From the NCBI RefSeq assembly GCF_000964405.1, contig NZ_BANE01000169.1, forward strand, positions 1-49,277: a DNA stretch of 49,277 bases, written 5' to 3'. Shown here one piece after another: positions 17,587 through 25,462 of the stretch (position 1 is the first letter of the stretch; every line of letters begins with the position of its first letter). The notes under the pieces are model-generated. The model was not told where the DNA came from, did no database searches, and saw only the letters and a list, made by a program, of their open reading frames with translations. Source of the stretch: Novacetimonas hansenii JCM 7643. Lineage in GTDB: Bacteria > Pseudomonadota > Alphaproteobacteria > Acetobacterales > Acetobacteraceae. A program made the translations under genes and the position numbers.

Positions 17587-17765
17587 ATGCCATGTGATGA
17601 CACAGATGTGACCGTAATAAGGGGCAGGGGGCGTGCTGTCACGTTTGTGAAGGGCGGCAGTCGCTCTATCCCTTTATTCTTTGGCAGTGTGGCCTTTATT
17701 AATGTTCGCCCGAAGGAAACGTCCATGTCCGCATGGATGTAAGAATAAAGAAGCGGACCCAATAT

Positions 17766-18980
17766 ATGGCCAAAATCAAGGTAAAAAATCCCGTCGTTGA
17801 AATGGACGGGGATGAAATGACCCGCATCATCTGGCATTTCATCAAGGATCGGCTGATACTGCCTTATCTGGACATCGACCTGAAGTATTTCGACCTGGGG
17901 ATTGTCCATCGTGATGAAACGGATGACCGGGTCACGGTTGAGGCTGCCGAGGCTGTCCGCAAATACGGCGTGGGTGTCAAATGCGCCACCATCACCCCGG
18001 ACGAGGACCGGGTTAAGGAATTCGGCCTTAAGAAGATGTGGCGTTCGCCCAATGGCACGATCCGCAATATCCTTGATGGTACGATTTTCCGCGAACCCAT
18101 CATCTGTGCCAATGTGCCGCGTCTGGTGCCGCACTGGACCAAGCCGATCGTCATCGGCCGCCATGCCTATGGCGATATCTATCGTGCGGCTGAAACCCGT
18201 ATTCCGGGACCGGGCAAGGTCACGCTGCGTTACCAGCCCGCTGACGGCGGGGAGGAGCAGGTGCTTGACGTGCATGACTTCAAGGGGCCGGGCGTGGCGC
18301 TGGGTATGCATAATACCCGTGCATCCATCGAAGGATTTGCCCGCGCCTCGCTCTCTTACGGACGCGACCGTCGGCTTCCGGTCTACCTGTCCACCAAGAA
18401 CACGATCCTCAAGGCCTATGACGGGATGTTCAAGGACGTGTTCCAGGAGGTTTATGACCGCGAATTCAAGGCGGAATTCGAAAAGCTGGGCCTGACCTAC
18501 GAACATCGCCTGATTGACGACATGGTGGCCTGTGCCCTGAAATGGCAGGGTGGGTATGTCTGGGCATGCAAGAACTATGACGGTGACGTGGAGAGTGATA
18601 TTGTGGCACAGGGCTTCGGCAGCCTTGGCCTGATGACTTCCGTGCTGCTTAACCCCACCGGTGATGTGGTGGAGGCCGAAGCCGCCCATGGCACAGTGAC
18701 CCGTCACTTCCGTGAACACCAGAAGGGACGCCCCACCAGCACCAACCCCATCGCCTCCATCTTCGCATGGACGCGTGGGCTGGCCTATCGCGGGCGCTTT
18801 GACGATACTCCTGATGTCATTCACTTTGCCGAGGCGTTGGAACGTGTCTGCATTGAAACAGTGGAAGGTGGCGAGATGACCAAGGATCTCGCCCTACTGG
18901 TCGGAAACGGGACGAAATGGCTCGATACGCAGCCCTTCCTTGATGTCCTTGATGCACGCCTGCGCAAGAAACTGGGCTGA
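17766..18980 (+). CDS. icd: NADP-dependent isocitrate dehydrogenase (eukaryote-like type)
   Basis: This 404-residue TCA-cycle enzyme oxidatively decarboxylates isocitrate to 2-oxoglutarate. The N-terminus ([17 protein letters not shown]), the substrate-binding segment [19 protein letters not shown] and [19 protein letters not shown] are those of the homodimeric NADP-IDH subfamily found in alphaproteobacteria and eukaryotes, rather than E. coli Icd. The start is ATG 17766 rather than the more upstream 17733, because it gives the conserved short N-terminus MAKIKVKNP. It is a lone gene with its own upstream region of about 180 bases, and a long hairpin follows it. Confidence 0.96.
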   Translation: MAKIKVKNPVVEMDGDEMTRIIWHFIKDRLILPYLDIDLKYFDLGIVHRDETDDRVTVEAAEAVRKYGVGVKCATITPDEDRVKEFGLKKMWRSPNGTIRNILDGTIFREPIICANVPRLVPHWTKPIVIGRHAYGDIYRAAETRIPGPGKVTLRYQPADGGEEQVLDVHDFKGPGVALGMHNTRASIEGFARASLSYGRDRRLPVYLSTKNTILKAYDGMFKDVFQEVYDREFKAEFEKLGLTYEHRLIDDMVACALKWQGGYVWACKNYDGDVESDIVAQGFGSLGLMTSVLLNPTGDVVEAEAAHGTVTRHFREHQKGRPTSTNPIASIFAWTRGLAYRGRFDDTPDVIHFAEALERVCIETVEGGEMTKDLALLVGNGTKWLDTQPFLDVLDARLRKKLG

Positions 18981-19033
18981 CGCATATCTTCAGGGGGCCT
19001 TTATGCAGGCCCTTGCCATGGCTGATGTTTCAG

Positions 19034-19066
19034 GAACGCCGTCACCTCTTTTAGGTGGCGGCGTTC
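19034..19066 (+). terminator. Long hairpin downstream of icd
   Basis: A 14-base-pair stem with one wobble pair (GAACGCCGTCACCT, loop CTTTT, AGGTGGCGGCGTTC) begins 53 bases after the icd stop. A T-run is absent, so this is a stem-only terminator candidate. Confidence 0.6.
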
Positions 19067-19190
19067 GTGATTATGCGCATGCTCATCCCATCAGAACCGG
19101 GAGGGGGCGGAGGGGCGGATCACTTCATGCGACGCTGTTCGCAAGGGCGTGTTTGGGGAAGGTGCGGAAAAAGCGGTTTTACCCATTGAT

Positions 19191-19210
19191 ATTGAGAATT
19201 GTTCTCATAT
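19191..19210. promoter_or_regulatory. Fur-like operator upstream of bfd
   Basis: ATTGAGAATTGTTCTCATAT contains the perfect dyad TGAGAA-TTG-TTCTCA and resembles a Fur box. It lies about 38 bases before the bacterioferritin-associated ferredoxin start, where Fur-Fe(II) repression would be expected. The match is by eye only. Confidence 0.6.
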
Positions 19211-19247
19211 ATGGTGATGCGGACTCGCGGCAATGAATGGGTGTTTC

Positions 19248-19511
19248 ATGTTTGTTTGTTCGTGCAACATGCTGACGGATACAGATATAGATATCGCTGT
19301 AAGCAATGGGGCCACCCACCCGCGGGAGGTTTATGCGGCAAAAGGATGCAAGGCGCAGTGCGGGAACTGTGTTCCCGGGGTTCTGTGCCTGCTGCGCCGG
19401 GCGTTGCGCCAGGCGGCACATGAACGACAGGGAGCAGTGCTCAACCTGGCGGGGACTGGGGGTGGGTTTTCCGCTGGCATGACAGCCATGCCGCAGGAAT
19501 TGCCCGGATAG
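19248..19511 (+). CDS. bfd: Bacterioferritin-associated ferredoxin
   Basis: This is a small [2Fe-2S] protein of about 87 residues that reduces the bacterioferritin haem so that stored iron can be released. Using ATG 19248, the cluster cysteines fall at positions 4, 6, 38 and 41 (FVCSCN and QCGNC), the same spacing as E. coli Bfd; this decided the start over ATG 19233. The C-terminal 30 residues (ERQGAVLNLAGTGGGFSAG onward) are a glycine-rich extension beyond the usual Bfd domain of about 60 residues. It is preceded by a Fur-like dyad and faces bfr convergently, its expected partner. Confidence 0.88.
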   Translation: MFVCSCNMLTDTDIDIAVSNGATHPREVYAAKGCKAQCGNCVPGVLCLLRRALRQAAHERQGAVLNLAGTGGGFSAGMTAMPQELPG

Positions 19512-19559
19512 GATATCGCCAGACAGGATATCGTCGGATAGAGGGGGCATCGCCATGCA

Positions 19560-19584
19560 CCAGCCACCCTCGCGGGGTGGCTGG
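19560..19584. terminator. Perfect hairpin between convergent bfd and bfr
   Basis: CCAGCCACCC, a TCGCG loop and GGGTGGCTGG form a perfect ten-base-pair stem between the 3' ends of bfd and bfr. It is symmetrical, so it could serve both genes, although neither side has a T-run. Confidence 0.6.
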
Positions 19585-19616
19585 CACAGGCGGTGGCTTA
19601 TGCTTTATGCGGCAGC

Positions 19617-20099
19617 TTACTCTTTTTCGGCTGAAGCGGAGTTGAGCTGGATATAGCGTTCAATTCCGATCATCTTGATCAGGTCGAACTGACGGTCGAG
19701 GAAGTCTTCGTGCTCTTCTTCATTATCGAGGATCTTGAGAAACAGGTCACGTGAGACGTAGTCGCGCACGCTTTCGCAATAGGCGATGGCTTCACGCAGG
19801 TCCGCGATCGCCTTTTCCTCCAGCTTCATGTCACACTTCAGGATTTCCTCGACATTCTGGCCGATGAGAACCTGATTGTAACGCTGCACGTTGGGCAGGC
19901 CACCAAGGAACAGGATGCGTTCAATCAGCCAGTCGGCATGACGCATTTCCTCGATCGATTCCTCATATTCCTTTTTGCCCAGCAGGGTGACGCCCCAGTG
20001 GTTGAGGGTACGGGCATGCAGGAAATACTGGTTGATGGCCGTCAGTTCGTTGGTGAGCTGGATGTTGAGATGTTCAATGACCTTGGGATCGCGGATCAT
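19617..20099 (-). CDS. bfr: Bacterioferritin
   Basis: This 160-residue subunit of the 24-mer haem-containing iron-storage shell has all diiron ferroxidase ligands at the canonical numbers: Glu18, Glu51, His54, Glu94, Glu127 and His130. Met52, the haem-bridging residue, is also present. The protein oxidises and stores ferrous iron in the cytoplasm. Its reductant Bfd is encoded convergently next to it. It reads away from pyruvate phosphate dikinase across a 452-base spacer that should contain its promoter. Nothing unusual is seen in the sequence. Confidence 0.97.
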   Translation of the reverse strand: MIRDPKVIEHLNIQLTNELTAINQYFLHARTLNHWGVTLLGKKEYEESIEEMRHADWLIERILFLGGLPNVQRYNQVLIGQNVEEILKCDMKLEEKAIADLREAIAYCESVRDYVSRDLFLKILDNEEEHEDFLDRQFDLIKMIGIERYIQLNSASAEKE

Positions 20100-20551
20100 G
20101 CCTGTTGTCCTTGTCGTGTGGTGGAGTGATCATGAAGGAATGCCCGCGCGGGGCATGGCGTTTCATGACAGGGGCGGCGCCAAGCCTATCGTCCCCCTCT
20201 TCCGGATAGGGCGTATCACCGATATCGCCCAAGGGGAAGGGTTTGCTCAAGTAGAAAGGTCCATGGCAGGCATGTGAATGCAAAATATTGAAATAAACAT
20301 GCTGCAATGCAACACAACCCGGCGGATCATCTTTCATGTTGCCGATCATTTGCGATATATTCGCATTATTAATGTTTCATGATTGCCATGATGCGAAAAT
20401 ATCTATTGCTGAAACCTTTAAACTCGCATAATTTTTCCATCTGGCCCTACTAAAAACAACAATATGAAAAAATATGGTGCCGTGCCATTGCATTCCTTGC
20501 GCCAGAACAGGATGCAGGGCGTGATACCATCGCAAGTGGGAACGAGCAGAC
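20100..20551. other. Intergenic region between bfr and ppdK
   Basis: This 452-base divergent spacer has a GC-rich half near bfr and an AT-rich half near ppdK. Short frames on either strand have no coding look. It contains the dyad TGCGA-TATAT-TCGCA (20351-20365) followed by an imperfect repeat around CATGATTGCCATGATG (20379-20394), which may be regulatory. No RNA gene is recognised. Confidence 0.5.
20351..20365. promoter_or_regulatory. Candidate palindromic operator between bfr and ppdK
   Basis: TGCGATATATTCGCA has five-base perfect arms around TATAT and lies 200 bases upstream of ppdK in the AT-rich half of the spacer. The protein that would bind it is unknown. Confidence 0.3.
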
Positions 20552-23224
20552 ATGACGAAGTGGGTATACAGTTTCGGAAACGGCCTTAACGAGGGTCGCG
20601 CGGAGATGCGCAACCTCCTGGGCGGAAAAGGCGCGAATCTGGCGGAAATGGCGTCGATCGGCCTGCCGGTCCCGCCGGGCTTCACCATAACGACGGAAGT
20701 CTGCTCGGCGTTTTATGACAACGGGCGCAAATATCCTGACGACCTGCATGCCCAGGTCGGTGCGGCGATGCAGCGGATCGAGGAGGCCATGGGCCTGCGT
20801 TTTGGCGATGCCGACGCGCCGCTCCTTGTTTCCGTCCGGTCTGGCGCGCGGGTATCCATGCCGGGGATGATGGACACCGTCCTCAATCTCGGCCTGAACG
20901 ACACGACCGTGGAAGGGTTGGCCCGCTCTTCGGGCGATGAACGTTTTGCATGGGACAGCTACCGCCGTTTCGTGCAGATGTACGGTTCCGTCGTCATGGG
21001 CGTCGCCCATCACCATTTCGAGGACGTGCTCGACCAGTTCAAGCGGACGCTGGGTGTGGTGGATGATACCGCCATTTCCGCCACGCAATGGCGCGAAGTC
21101 GTGAAGGCGTATCACGAGATCATCAGCGAACATACCGGGCAGGAATTCCCCTCCGACCCGCAGGCGCAGTTGTGGGGCGCGATCGGGGCCGTGTTTGGTT
21201 CATGGATGAACCCGCGCGCCAATACCTATCGTAAGCTGCATGATATCCCGGCCTCATGGGGGACGGCGGTTAACGTGCAATCGATGGTATTTGGCAATAT
21301 GGGCGATGACTGCGCAACCGGCGTATGTTTCACGCGCGATCCCTCCACCGGTGAAGACGTGTTCTATGGCGAATACCTCGTCAATGCGCAGGGCGAGGAC
21401 GTGGTGGCCGGGATTCGCACCCCGCAACCGATGTCGCGCGCACGGGCGGAGGAAGGGCAGAATCCGATGGAAACGGTGCTGCCCGATGCCTATGCCGAAT
21501 TGTTGCGGGTGCGCTCCTTGCTGGAGGGGCATTACCATGACATGCAGGACATCGAATTTACGGTGCAGCGCAACGTGCTGTATCTGCTACAGACGCGCAA
21601 TGGCAAGCGCACGGCGGCAGCGGCGCTGAAAATTGCCATCGACATGGCGCGTGAAGGGCTGATTTCCAAGGAAGACGCCATCTGCCGCGTGCCAGCGACG
21701 TCACTGGATCAGTTACTGCATCCCGCCCTTGATCCCAAGGCGGAGCGTGTGCAGCTTACCCGTGGGCTGCCTGCGTCGCCGGGTGCGGCCTCTGGCGCGG
21801 TCGTGTTCACGGCGGAGGAATGCGAGGCCCGCGCCGCCCGTGGCGAGGATGTCATTCTGGTGCGTGTCGAAACCTCGCCCGAGGACGTGCATGGCATGCA
21901 CGCCGCGCGTGGTGTGCTGACGGCACGTGGTGGCATGACGTCGCACGCGGCCGTGGTTGCCCGTGGTATGGGGCGCGTATGTGTTGCCGGTGCCGGCAGC
22001 GTGCATATCGATTACACCACGATGGTCATGACGATCGACGGCCATTCCATCGCGGAAGGGGAATGGATCACGCTCGATGGCAGCACGGGGGCAGTCTATC
22101 TCGGGCGTGTCGCGACCATTCCCCCCATCCTGTCAGATGATTTCAACACGTTAATGGGCTGGGCCGATGCCACCCGGCGCCTTGGTGTGCGTGCAAATGC
22201 CGAAACGCCTGATGATGCGAAGACCGCGCGTCGTTTCGGGGCGGAAGGGATCGGGCTGGCCCGCACGGAACACATGTTCTTTGGCCCCGACCGCATCGGT
22301 CTTGTGCGCCAGATGATCATCGCGGATGACGAGGCCGTGCGGCAGCGTGCGATCAATGCACTTCTGACGTTCCAGCGCGATGATTTCGTCAGCATCTTCC
22401 GCATCATGGCCGGCCTGCCGGTAACGGTGCGTCTGCTTGATCCTCCCCTGCACGAGTTCTTGCCGCACGCGGAGGGGGAAATCGCGGAAGTGGCCACGGC
22501 TCTGGGCCGGACGGTTGAGGAAATCCGTGCCCGTTGTGCTTCCCTGGCTGAAGCGAACCCGATGCTGGGCCATCGCGGGTGCCGTCTGGGCCTAACGAAC
22601 CCGGAGATCTATGCAATGCAGGTCCGTGCCCTCATAGAGGCCGCGTTGCAGGTTTCTGACGAGACGGGCAAGGGCATCGTGCCTGAAATCATGATCCCGC
22701 TGGTCGCGACCAAGGCGGAACTGGAGGTCGCGCGACGGGCGGCAGAGGCGGAAATCATCTCCGTGCTGCAAGAACGTGGCGCCTCCCTTGATTACCGTAT
22801 CGGCACGATGATCGAACTGCCCCGTGCCGCGATCCAGGCAGGCGAAATCGCACATCATGCGGATTTCTTCTCCTTCGGCACCAATGATCTGACACAGACG
22901 ACGTTTGGCCTGTCGCGTGATGATGCGGGTTCGTTCCTGCCGTTCTATGTCGATCATGGGCTGTTGCCCAAGGACCCGTTTGTGTCCATCGATCGTGATG
23001 GTGTGGGGGCCCTGGTGCGTATGGGTGTGGAGCGTGGGCGTGCCACGCATCCGGGCCTGAAGCTGGGGATCTGTGGCGAACATGGGGGAGACCCGGATTC
23101 GATCGCGTTCTTTGAGGCGGTCGGGCTGGATTATGTATCGTGCTCGCCCTTCCGTGTGCCGGTGGCCCGTCTTGCCGCGGCGCAGGCGGCACTGGCCCAT
23201 CGCAAGGAAAATGCGGCAGCGTAA
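20552..23224 (+). CDS. ppdK: Pyruvate, phosphate dikinase
   Basis: This 890-residue enzyme interconverts pyruvate, ATP and phosphate with phosphoenolpyruvate, AMP and pyrophosphate. It provides PEP for gluconeogenesis when cells grow on ethanol, acetate or lactate. The domain order is clear: ATP-grasp region (KWVYSFGNG, LLGGKGANLAEM), swivelling phosphohistidine domain with GGMTSHAAVVARGMG (catalytic His465) and C-terminal PEP/pyruvate barrel with GTNDLTQTTFG and GICGEHGGDP. Length is typical. The next gene on the same strand encodes the kinase/phosphorylase that controls this enzyme in other bacteria. Confidence 0.97.
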   Translation: MTKWVYSFGNGLNEGRAEMRNLLGGKGANLAEMASIGLPVPPGFTITTEVCSAFYDNGRKYPDDLHAQVGAAMQRIEEAMGLRFGDADAPLLVSVRSGARVSMPGMMDTVLNLGLNDTTVEGLARSSGDERFAWDSYRRFVQMYGSVVMGVAHHHFEDVLDQFKRTLGVVDDTAISATQWREVVKAYHEIISEHTGQEFPSDPQAQLWGAIGAVFGSWMNPRANTYRKLHDIPASWGTAVNVQSMVFGNMGDDCATGVCFTRDPSTGEDVFYGEYLVNAQGEDVVAGIRTPQPMSRARAEEGQNPMETVLPDAYAELLRVRSLLEGHYHDMQDIEFTVQRNVLYLLQTRNGKRTAAAALKIAIDMAREGLISKEDAICRVPATSLDQLLHPALDPKAERVQLTRGLPASPGAASGAVVFTAEECEARAARGEDVILVRVETSPEDVHGMHAARGVLTARGGMTSHAAVVARGMGRVCVAGAGSVHIDYTTMVMTIDGHSIAEGEWITLDGSTGAVYLGRVATIPPILSDDFNTLMGWADATRRLGVRANAETPDDAKTARRFGAEGIGLARTEHMFFGPDRIGLVRQMIIADDEAVRQRAINALLTFQRDDFVSIFRIMAGLPVTVRLLDPPLHEFLPHAEGEIAEVATALGRTVEEIRARCASLAEANPMLGHRGCRLGLTNPEIYAMQVRALIEAALQVSDETGKGIVPEIMIPLVATKAELEVARRAAEAEIISVLQERGASLDYRIGTMIELPRAAIQAGEIAHHADFFSFGTNDLTQTTFGLSRDDAGSFLPFYVDHGLLPKDPFVSIDRDGVGALVRMGVERGRATHPGLKLGICGEHGGDPDSIAFFEAVGLDYVSCSPFRVPVARLAAAQAALAHRKENAAA

Positions 23225-23238
23225 AAGCGCGGAGGCAG

Positions 23239-23268
23239 GCGGTGCCGTCGTTATGGCGGCGGCACCGC
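23239..23268 (+). terminator. Hairpin between ppdK and its regulator gene
   Basis: GCGGTGCCG (23239-23247) and CGGCACCGC (23260-23268) form a perfect nine-base-pair stem in the 59-base gap. No T-run follows. It could attenuate the regulator relative to the enzyme or protect the ppdK mRNA end. Confidence 0.45.
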
Positions 23269-23283
23269 ACTGTATAGAGGCAT

Positions 23284-24186
23284 ATGAATAGTCAGCCGAT
23301 TGTCCTGCATCTGGTGTCGGAGGCTACGGGCCAGACACTCGAAGCGGTTGTGCGTGCCTGTGGTGCGCAGTTTCGGGATTCGTCCTTTATCCAGCGCAAC
23401 TGGAATCTTGTCCGTTCCCAGATACAGGTCGGGCGTGTTCTGGCGGGGATCGCGGCGGAACCTGGCCCCGTCCTTTCCTCTCTTACGACGCCAAGCCTGC
23501 GAGAAGCCCTGCGGACGGGATGTCGCAGCATGGGCGTGCAGGTGGAAAATATCCTCGACAGTACTATATATTTTCTGGAACGCGAAACCGGGACACGTGC
23601 GGAACGCCATCCCGGCGGTCAGTATGTCATGGATGATGAATACCGACGGCGGATTGACGCGATGCAATATGTCATCGGTCATGATGACGGACAGCGGGTC
23701 AAATCCCTCGAAGATGCGGATGTGGTACTGGTGGGGGTTTCGCGAACATCGAAAACCCCGACCTGTTTTTATCTTGCCAATCGTGGGGTGCGCGCGGCGA
23801 ATGTTCCGCTGGTGCAGGGGGTGGCGCTTCCCGATGGATTGCTGGAATACAGGGGAACGGTGGTCGGACTGATGATCGACCCGCATACGCTGGTGGAAAT
23901 CCGTAGGTCGCGTGTGGGGATGATGCTGCCGGGGCGTAAGTTCGCCCGACGCCGGGTGTCAGATGAATCCATGCGCCCATATGTTGACCCGACACGCGTA
24001 CAGGAAGAATTGGTCTGGGCGCGGCGGTTATGTGCCCAGCATGGCTGGCCGGTCATTAACGTGACGCATCGTTCGGTGGAAGAAACCGCAGCGGCGATCA
24101 TCGACATGATGTCGCATCCCCCGTTGCGCCGGATGACAAATCCCGTGGATGCAGAGCGCACAGGCGATATTCCCGGAAATTCCTGA
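23284..24186 (+). CDS. Pyruvate, phosphate dikinase regulatory protein (kinase/phosphorylase)
   Basis: This 300-residue member of the DUF299/PEP-synthase-regulatory family inactivates the dikinase by ADP-dependent threonine phosphorylation and reactivates it by phosphate-dependent dephosphorylation. The family opening LHLVSEATGQTLEAV and the unusual P-loop GVSRTSKT (151-158) are present, followed by SLEDADVVLVGVSRT-type context and the conserved C-terminal INVTHRSVEETAA. Adjacency to ppdK, on the same strand, assigns it to that enzyme rather than to PEP synthase. Its own start at ATG 23284 follows a hairpin. Confidence 0.92.
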   Translation: MNSQPIVLHLVSEATGQTLEAVVRACGAQFRDSSFIQRNWNLVRSQIQVGRVLAGIAAEPGPVLSSLTTPSLREALRTGCRSMGVQVENILDSTIYFLERETGTRAERHPGGQYVMDDEYRRRIDAMQYVIGHDDGQRVKSLEDADVVLVGVSRTSKTPTCFYLANRGVRAANVPLVQGVALPDGLLEYRGTVVGLMIDPHTLVEIRRSRVGMMLPGRKFARRRVSDESMRPYVDPTRVQEELVWARRLCAQHGWPVINVTHRSVEETAAAIIDMMSHPPLRRMTNPVDAERTGDIPGNS

Positions 24187-24517
24187 AATCGCGCAGGGTA
24201 TCTGCAATCATTCCTGATAATGCAGGGATGTATACAGGCGTGTCGTTTTATTCGGGCGGCATGCCTGTTTTCAAAGATCGCCTATTTACAAAAGCATTTA
24301 CGGGATTCGTCGATGTATCTTTTGAATGAAAGTAATCGACCAGTCGCATTGTTTTATCACGAATATGTGATGATAAGAAGGGCATCCTCCCTGCGATCAC
24401 GGGTGGCGCGGGTTACGGGCGTAAATGAAGAATTTGAAGTTATTTACTGAAACATAGATAAAACTAGTATCTTTTTTTTCTCTTTCGCACGCTTGGGACG
24501 GATGTTATGACGTCCAT
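24187..24517. other. Intergenic region upstream of the Rrf2 regulator
   Basis: This 331-base gap has mixed composition, becoming AT-rich towards the regulator. A 45-codon frame from ATG 24314 has no ribosome-binding site or recognisable similarity, so it is not called. The gap includes the dyad described separately at 24456-24472. Confidence 0.45.
24456..24472. promoter_or_regulatory. Candidate Rrf2/NsrR operator
   Basis: AGATA-AAACTAG-TATCT is an inverted repeat just upstream of the Rrf2-family gene, placed for autoregulation. The arms are short and it is not a close match to the E. coli NsrR consensus I remember. Confidence 0.35.
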
Positions 24518-25003
24518 ATGCGGATGACTTTACATACTGATTACGCCTTGCGGACATTATTTTATGTGGGACTGCATACAGACCGCAGGGTCTCGATACG
24601 CGAAGTCGCGAATGCATACGGCATTTCTGAAAATCACCTCGTCAAGGTCATACATAAACTTGGGCGTGGTGGCTTCATTCAGACGATGCGTGGACGCGGC
24701 GGCGGATTAACACTGGCACGTGCGGCGGATGAAATCCGAATTGGTGATGTTGTTCGCTATACCGAAGAAGATATGAACCTTGTCGCGTGTGAACCCACGA
24801 CTGTTGATGGCCGTTCCTGCGTTCTGGCGCGACATTGCCGTCTGCGTGGATTACTGGGTCAGGCAATCGACGCGTTCATGATGGTGCTGGACGGGGCCAC
24901 GCTGGGCAGTTTGCTGACCGATGAGGACTGCGTCGTTCTGCGGCAGATTTTCGCCATTACACAGGTTGTGGATGCAGAAAAACCTGATCATATGGCGCAA
25001 TAG
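24518..25003 (+). CDS. nsrR: Rrf2-family regulator, NsrR-like
   Basis: This 161-residue protein has an N-terminal winged helix (HTDYALRTLFYVG, SIREVANAYGISENHLVKVI, RGRGGGLTLAR) and three cysteines able to hold an iron-sulfur cluster: Cys91, Cys101 and Cys107. The sequence after the last cysteine (RLRGLLGQAIDAFMMVLD) follows the NsrR pattern, so a nitric-oxide-sensing repressor is more likely than IscR. The gap between the first two cysteines is longer than in E. coli NsrR. No flavohaemoglobin, nitrite reductase or Fe-S assembly gene is adjacent, so the regulon lies elsewhere. An ATG two codons in (24524) is an equally good start. Confidence 0.82.
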   Translation: MRMTLHTDYALRTLFYVGLHTDRRVSIREVANAYGISENHLVKVIHKLGRGGFIQTMRGRGGGLTLARAADEIRIGDVVRYTEEDMNLVACEPTTVDGRSCVLARHCRLRGLLGQAIDAFMMVLDGATLGSLLTDEDCVVLRQIFAITQVVDAEKPDHMAQ

Positions 25004-25462
25004 TATTTTATGGCATGTATTTTATTAATGATAATATAAAAAATCATAAATATGAAAATTTCAGAACATATTTTATAAATAAAATATATGAATGTGTTTT
25101 TTTAAATTTTGATATCAATAACTATCAGAGGTCGTTTGGAAATTTACAGAAGTCACATCAATGTATAATAAATTACATTAGAGAATTTTTTGTTATTCAC
25201 CTACTAGGACCATAAAAATTTCTTGAGAGTATTTTTCAAATATATTTGGAAATACTTTACTTATTAAAAATAATGGTAAATAATAAAAAACCATCACCTG
25301 TCGATGGGTTGATTTCAGATCATTTCTTAAATTCAACGTGATTTCAGGTGATTTTTTCTAACGTCATACCCACGGCGGCCATGTTCTTGCGATTTGCATA
25401 ATAGCCCATGGGCAGGCTTTGTGTTATCGGTCGTGTTTCCTTAATGTTCTGGGGGGCGGAAC
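25004..25462. other. AT-rich non-coding region
   Basis: From about 25004 to 25365 base composition drops sharply to mostly A and T, unlike everything around it. A 66-codon frame inside (25015-25215) is composed of residues expected from AT-rich sequence and is not believed to be a gene. A perfect inverted repeat lies at 25068-25087. No transposase fragment, tRNA or origin-type motif array is recognised. Confidence 0.7.
25068..25087. repeat. Perfect inverted repeat in the AT-rich region
   Basis: ATATTTTAT, two A residues and ATAAAATAT form nine-base perfect arms. In such AT-rich sequence chance palindromes are common, so significance is uncertain. Confidence 0.5.

Noticed and set aside
17484-18824. 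Minus-strand frame of 446 codons opposite icd
   Set aside because: It covers an unmistakable isocitrate dehydrogenase in another frame and shows no protein-family features.
24314-24450. Possible 45-codon small protein upstream of the Rrf2 regulator
   Set aside because: No ribosome-binding site, no recognisable similarity and no hydrophobic or other functional pattern; the frame can be chance.
25015-25215. 66-codon frame in the AT-rich patch
   Set aside because: Its amino-acid content (Asn, Ile, Phe, Tyr) simply reflects AT-rich sequence, and no start signal is visible.
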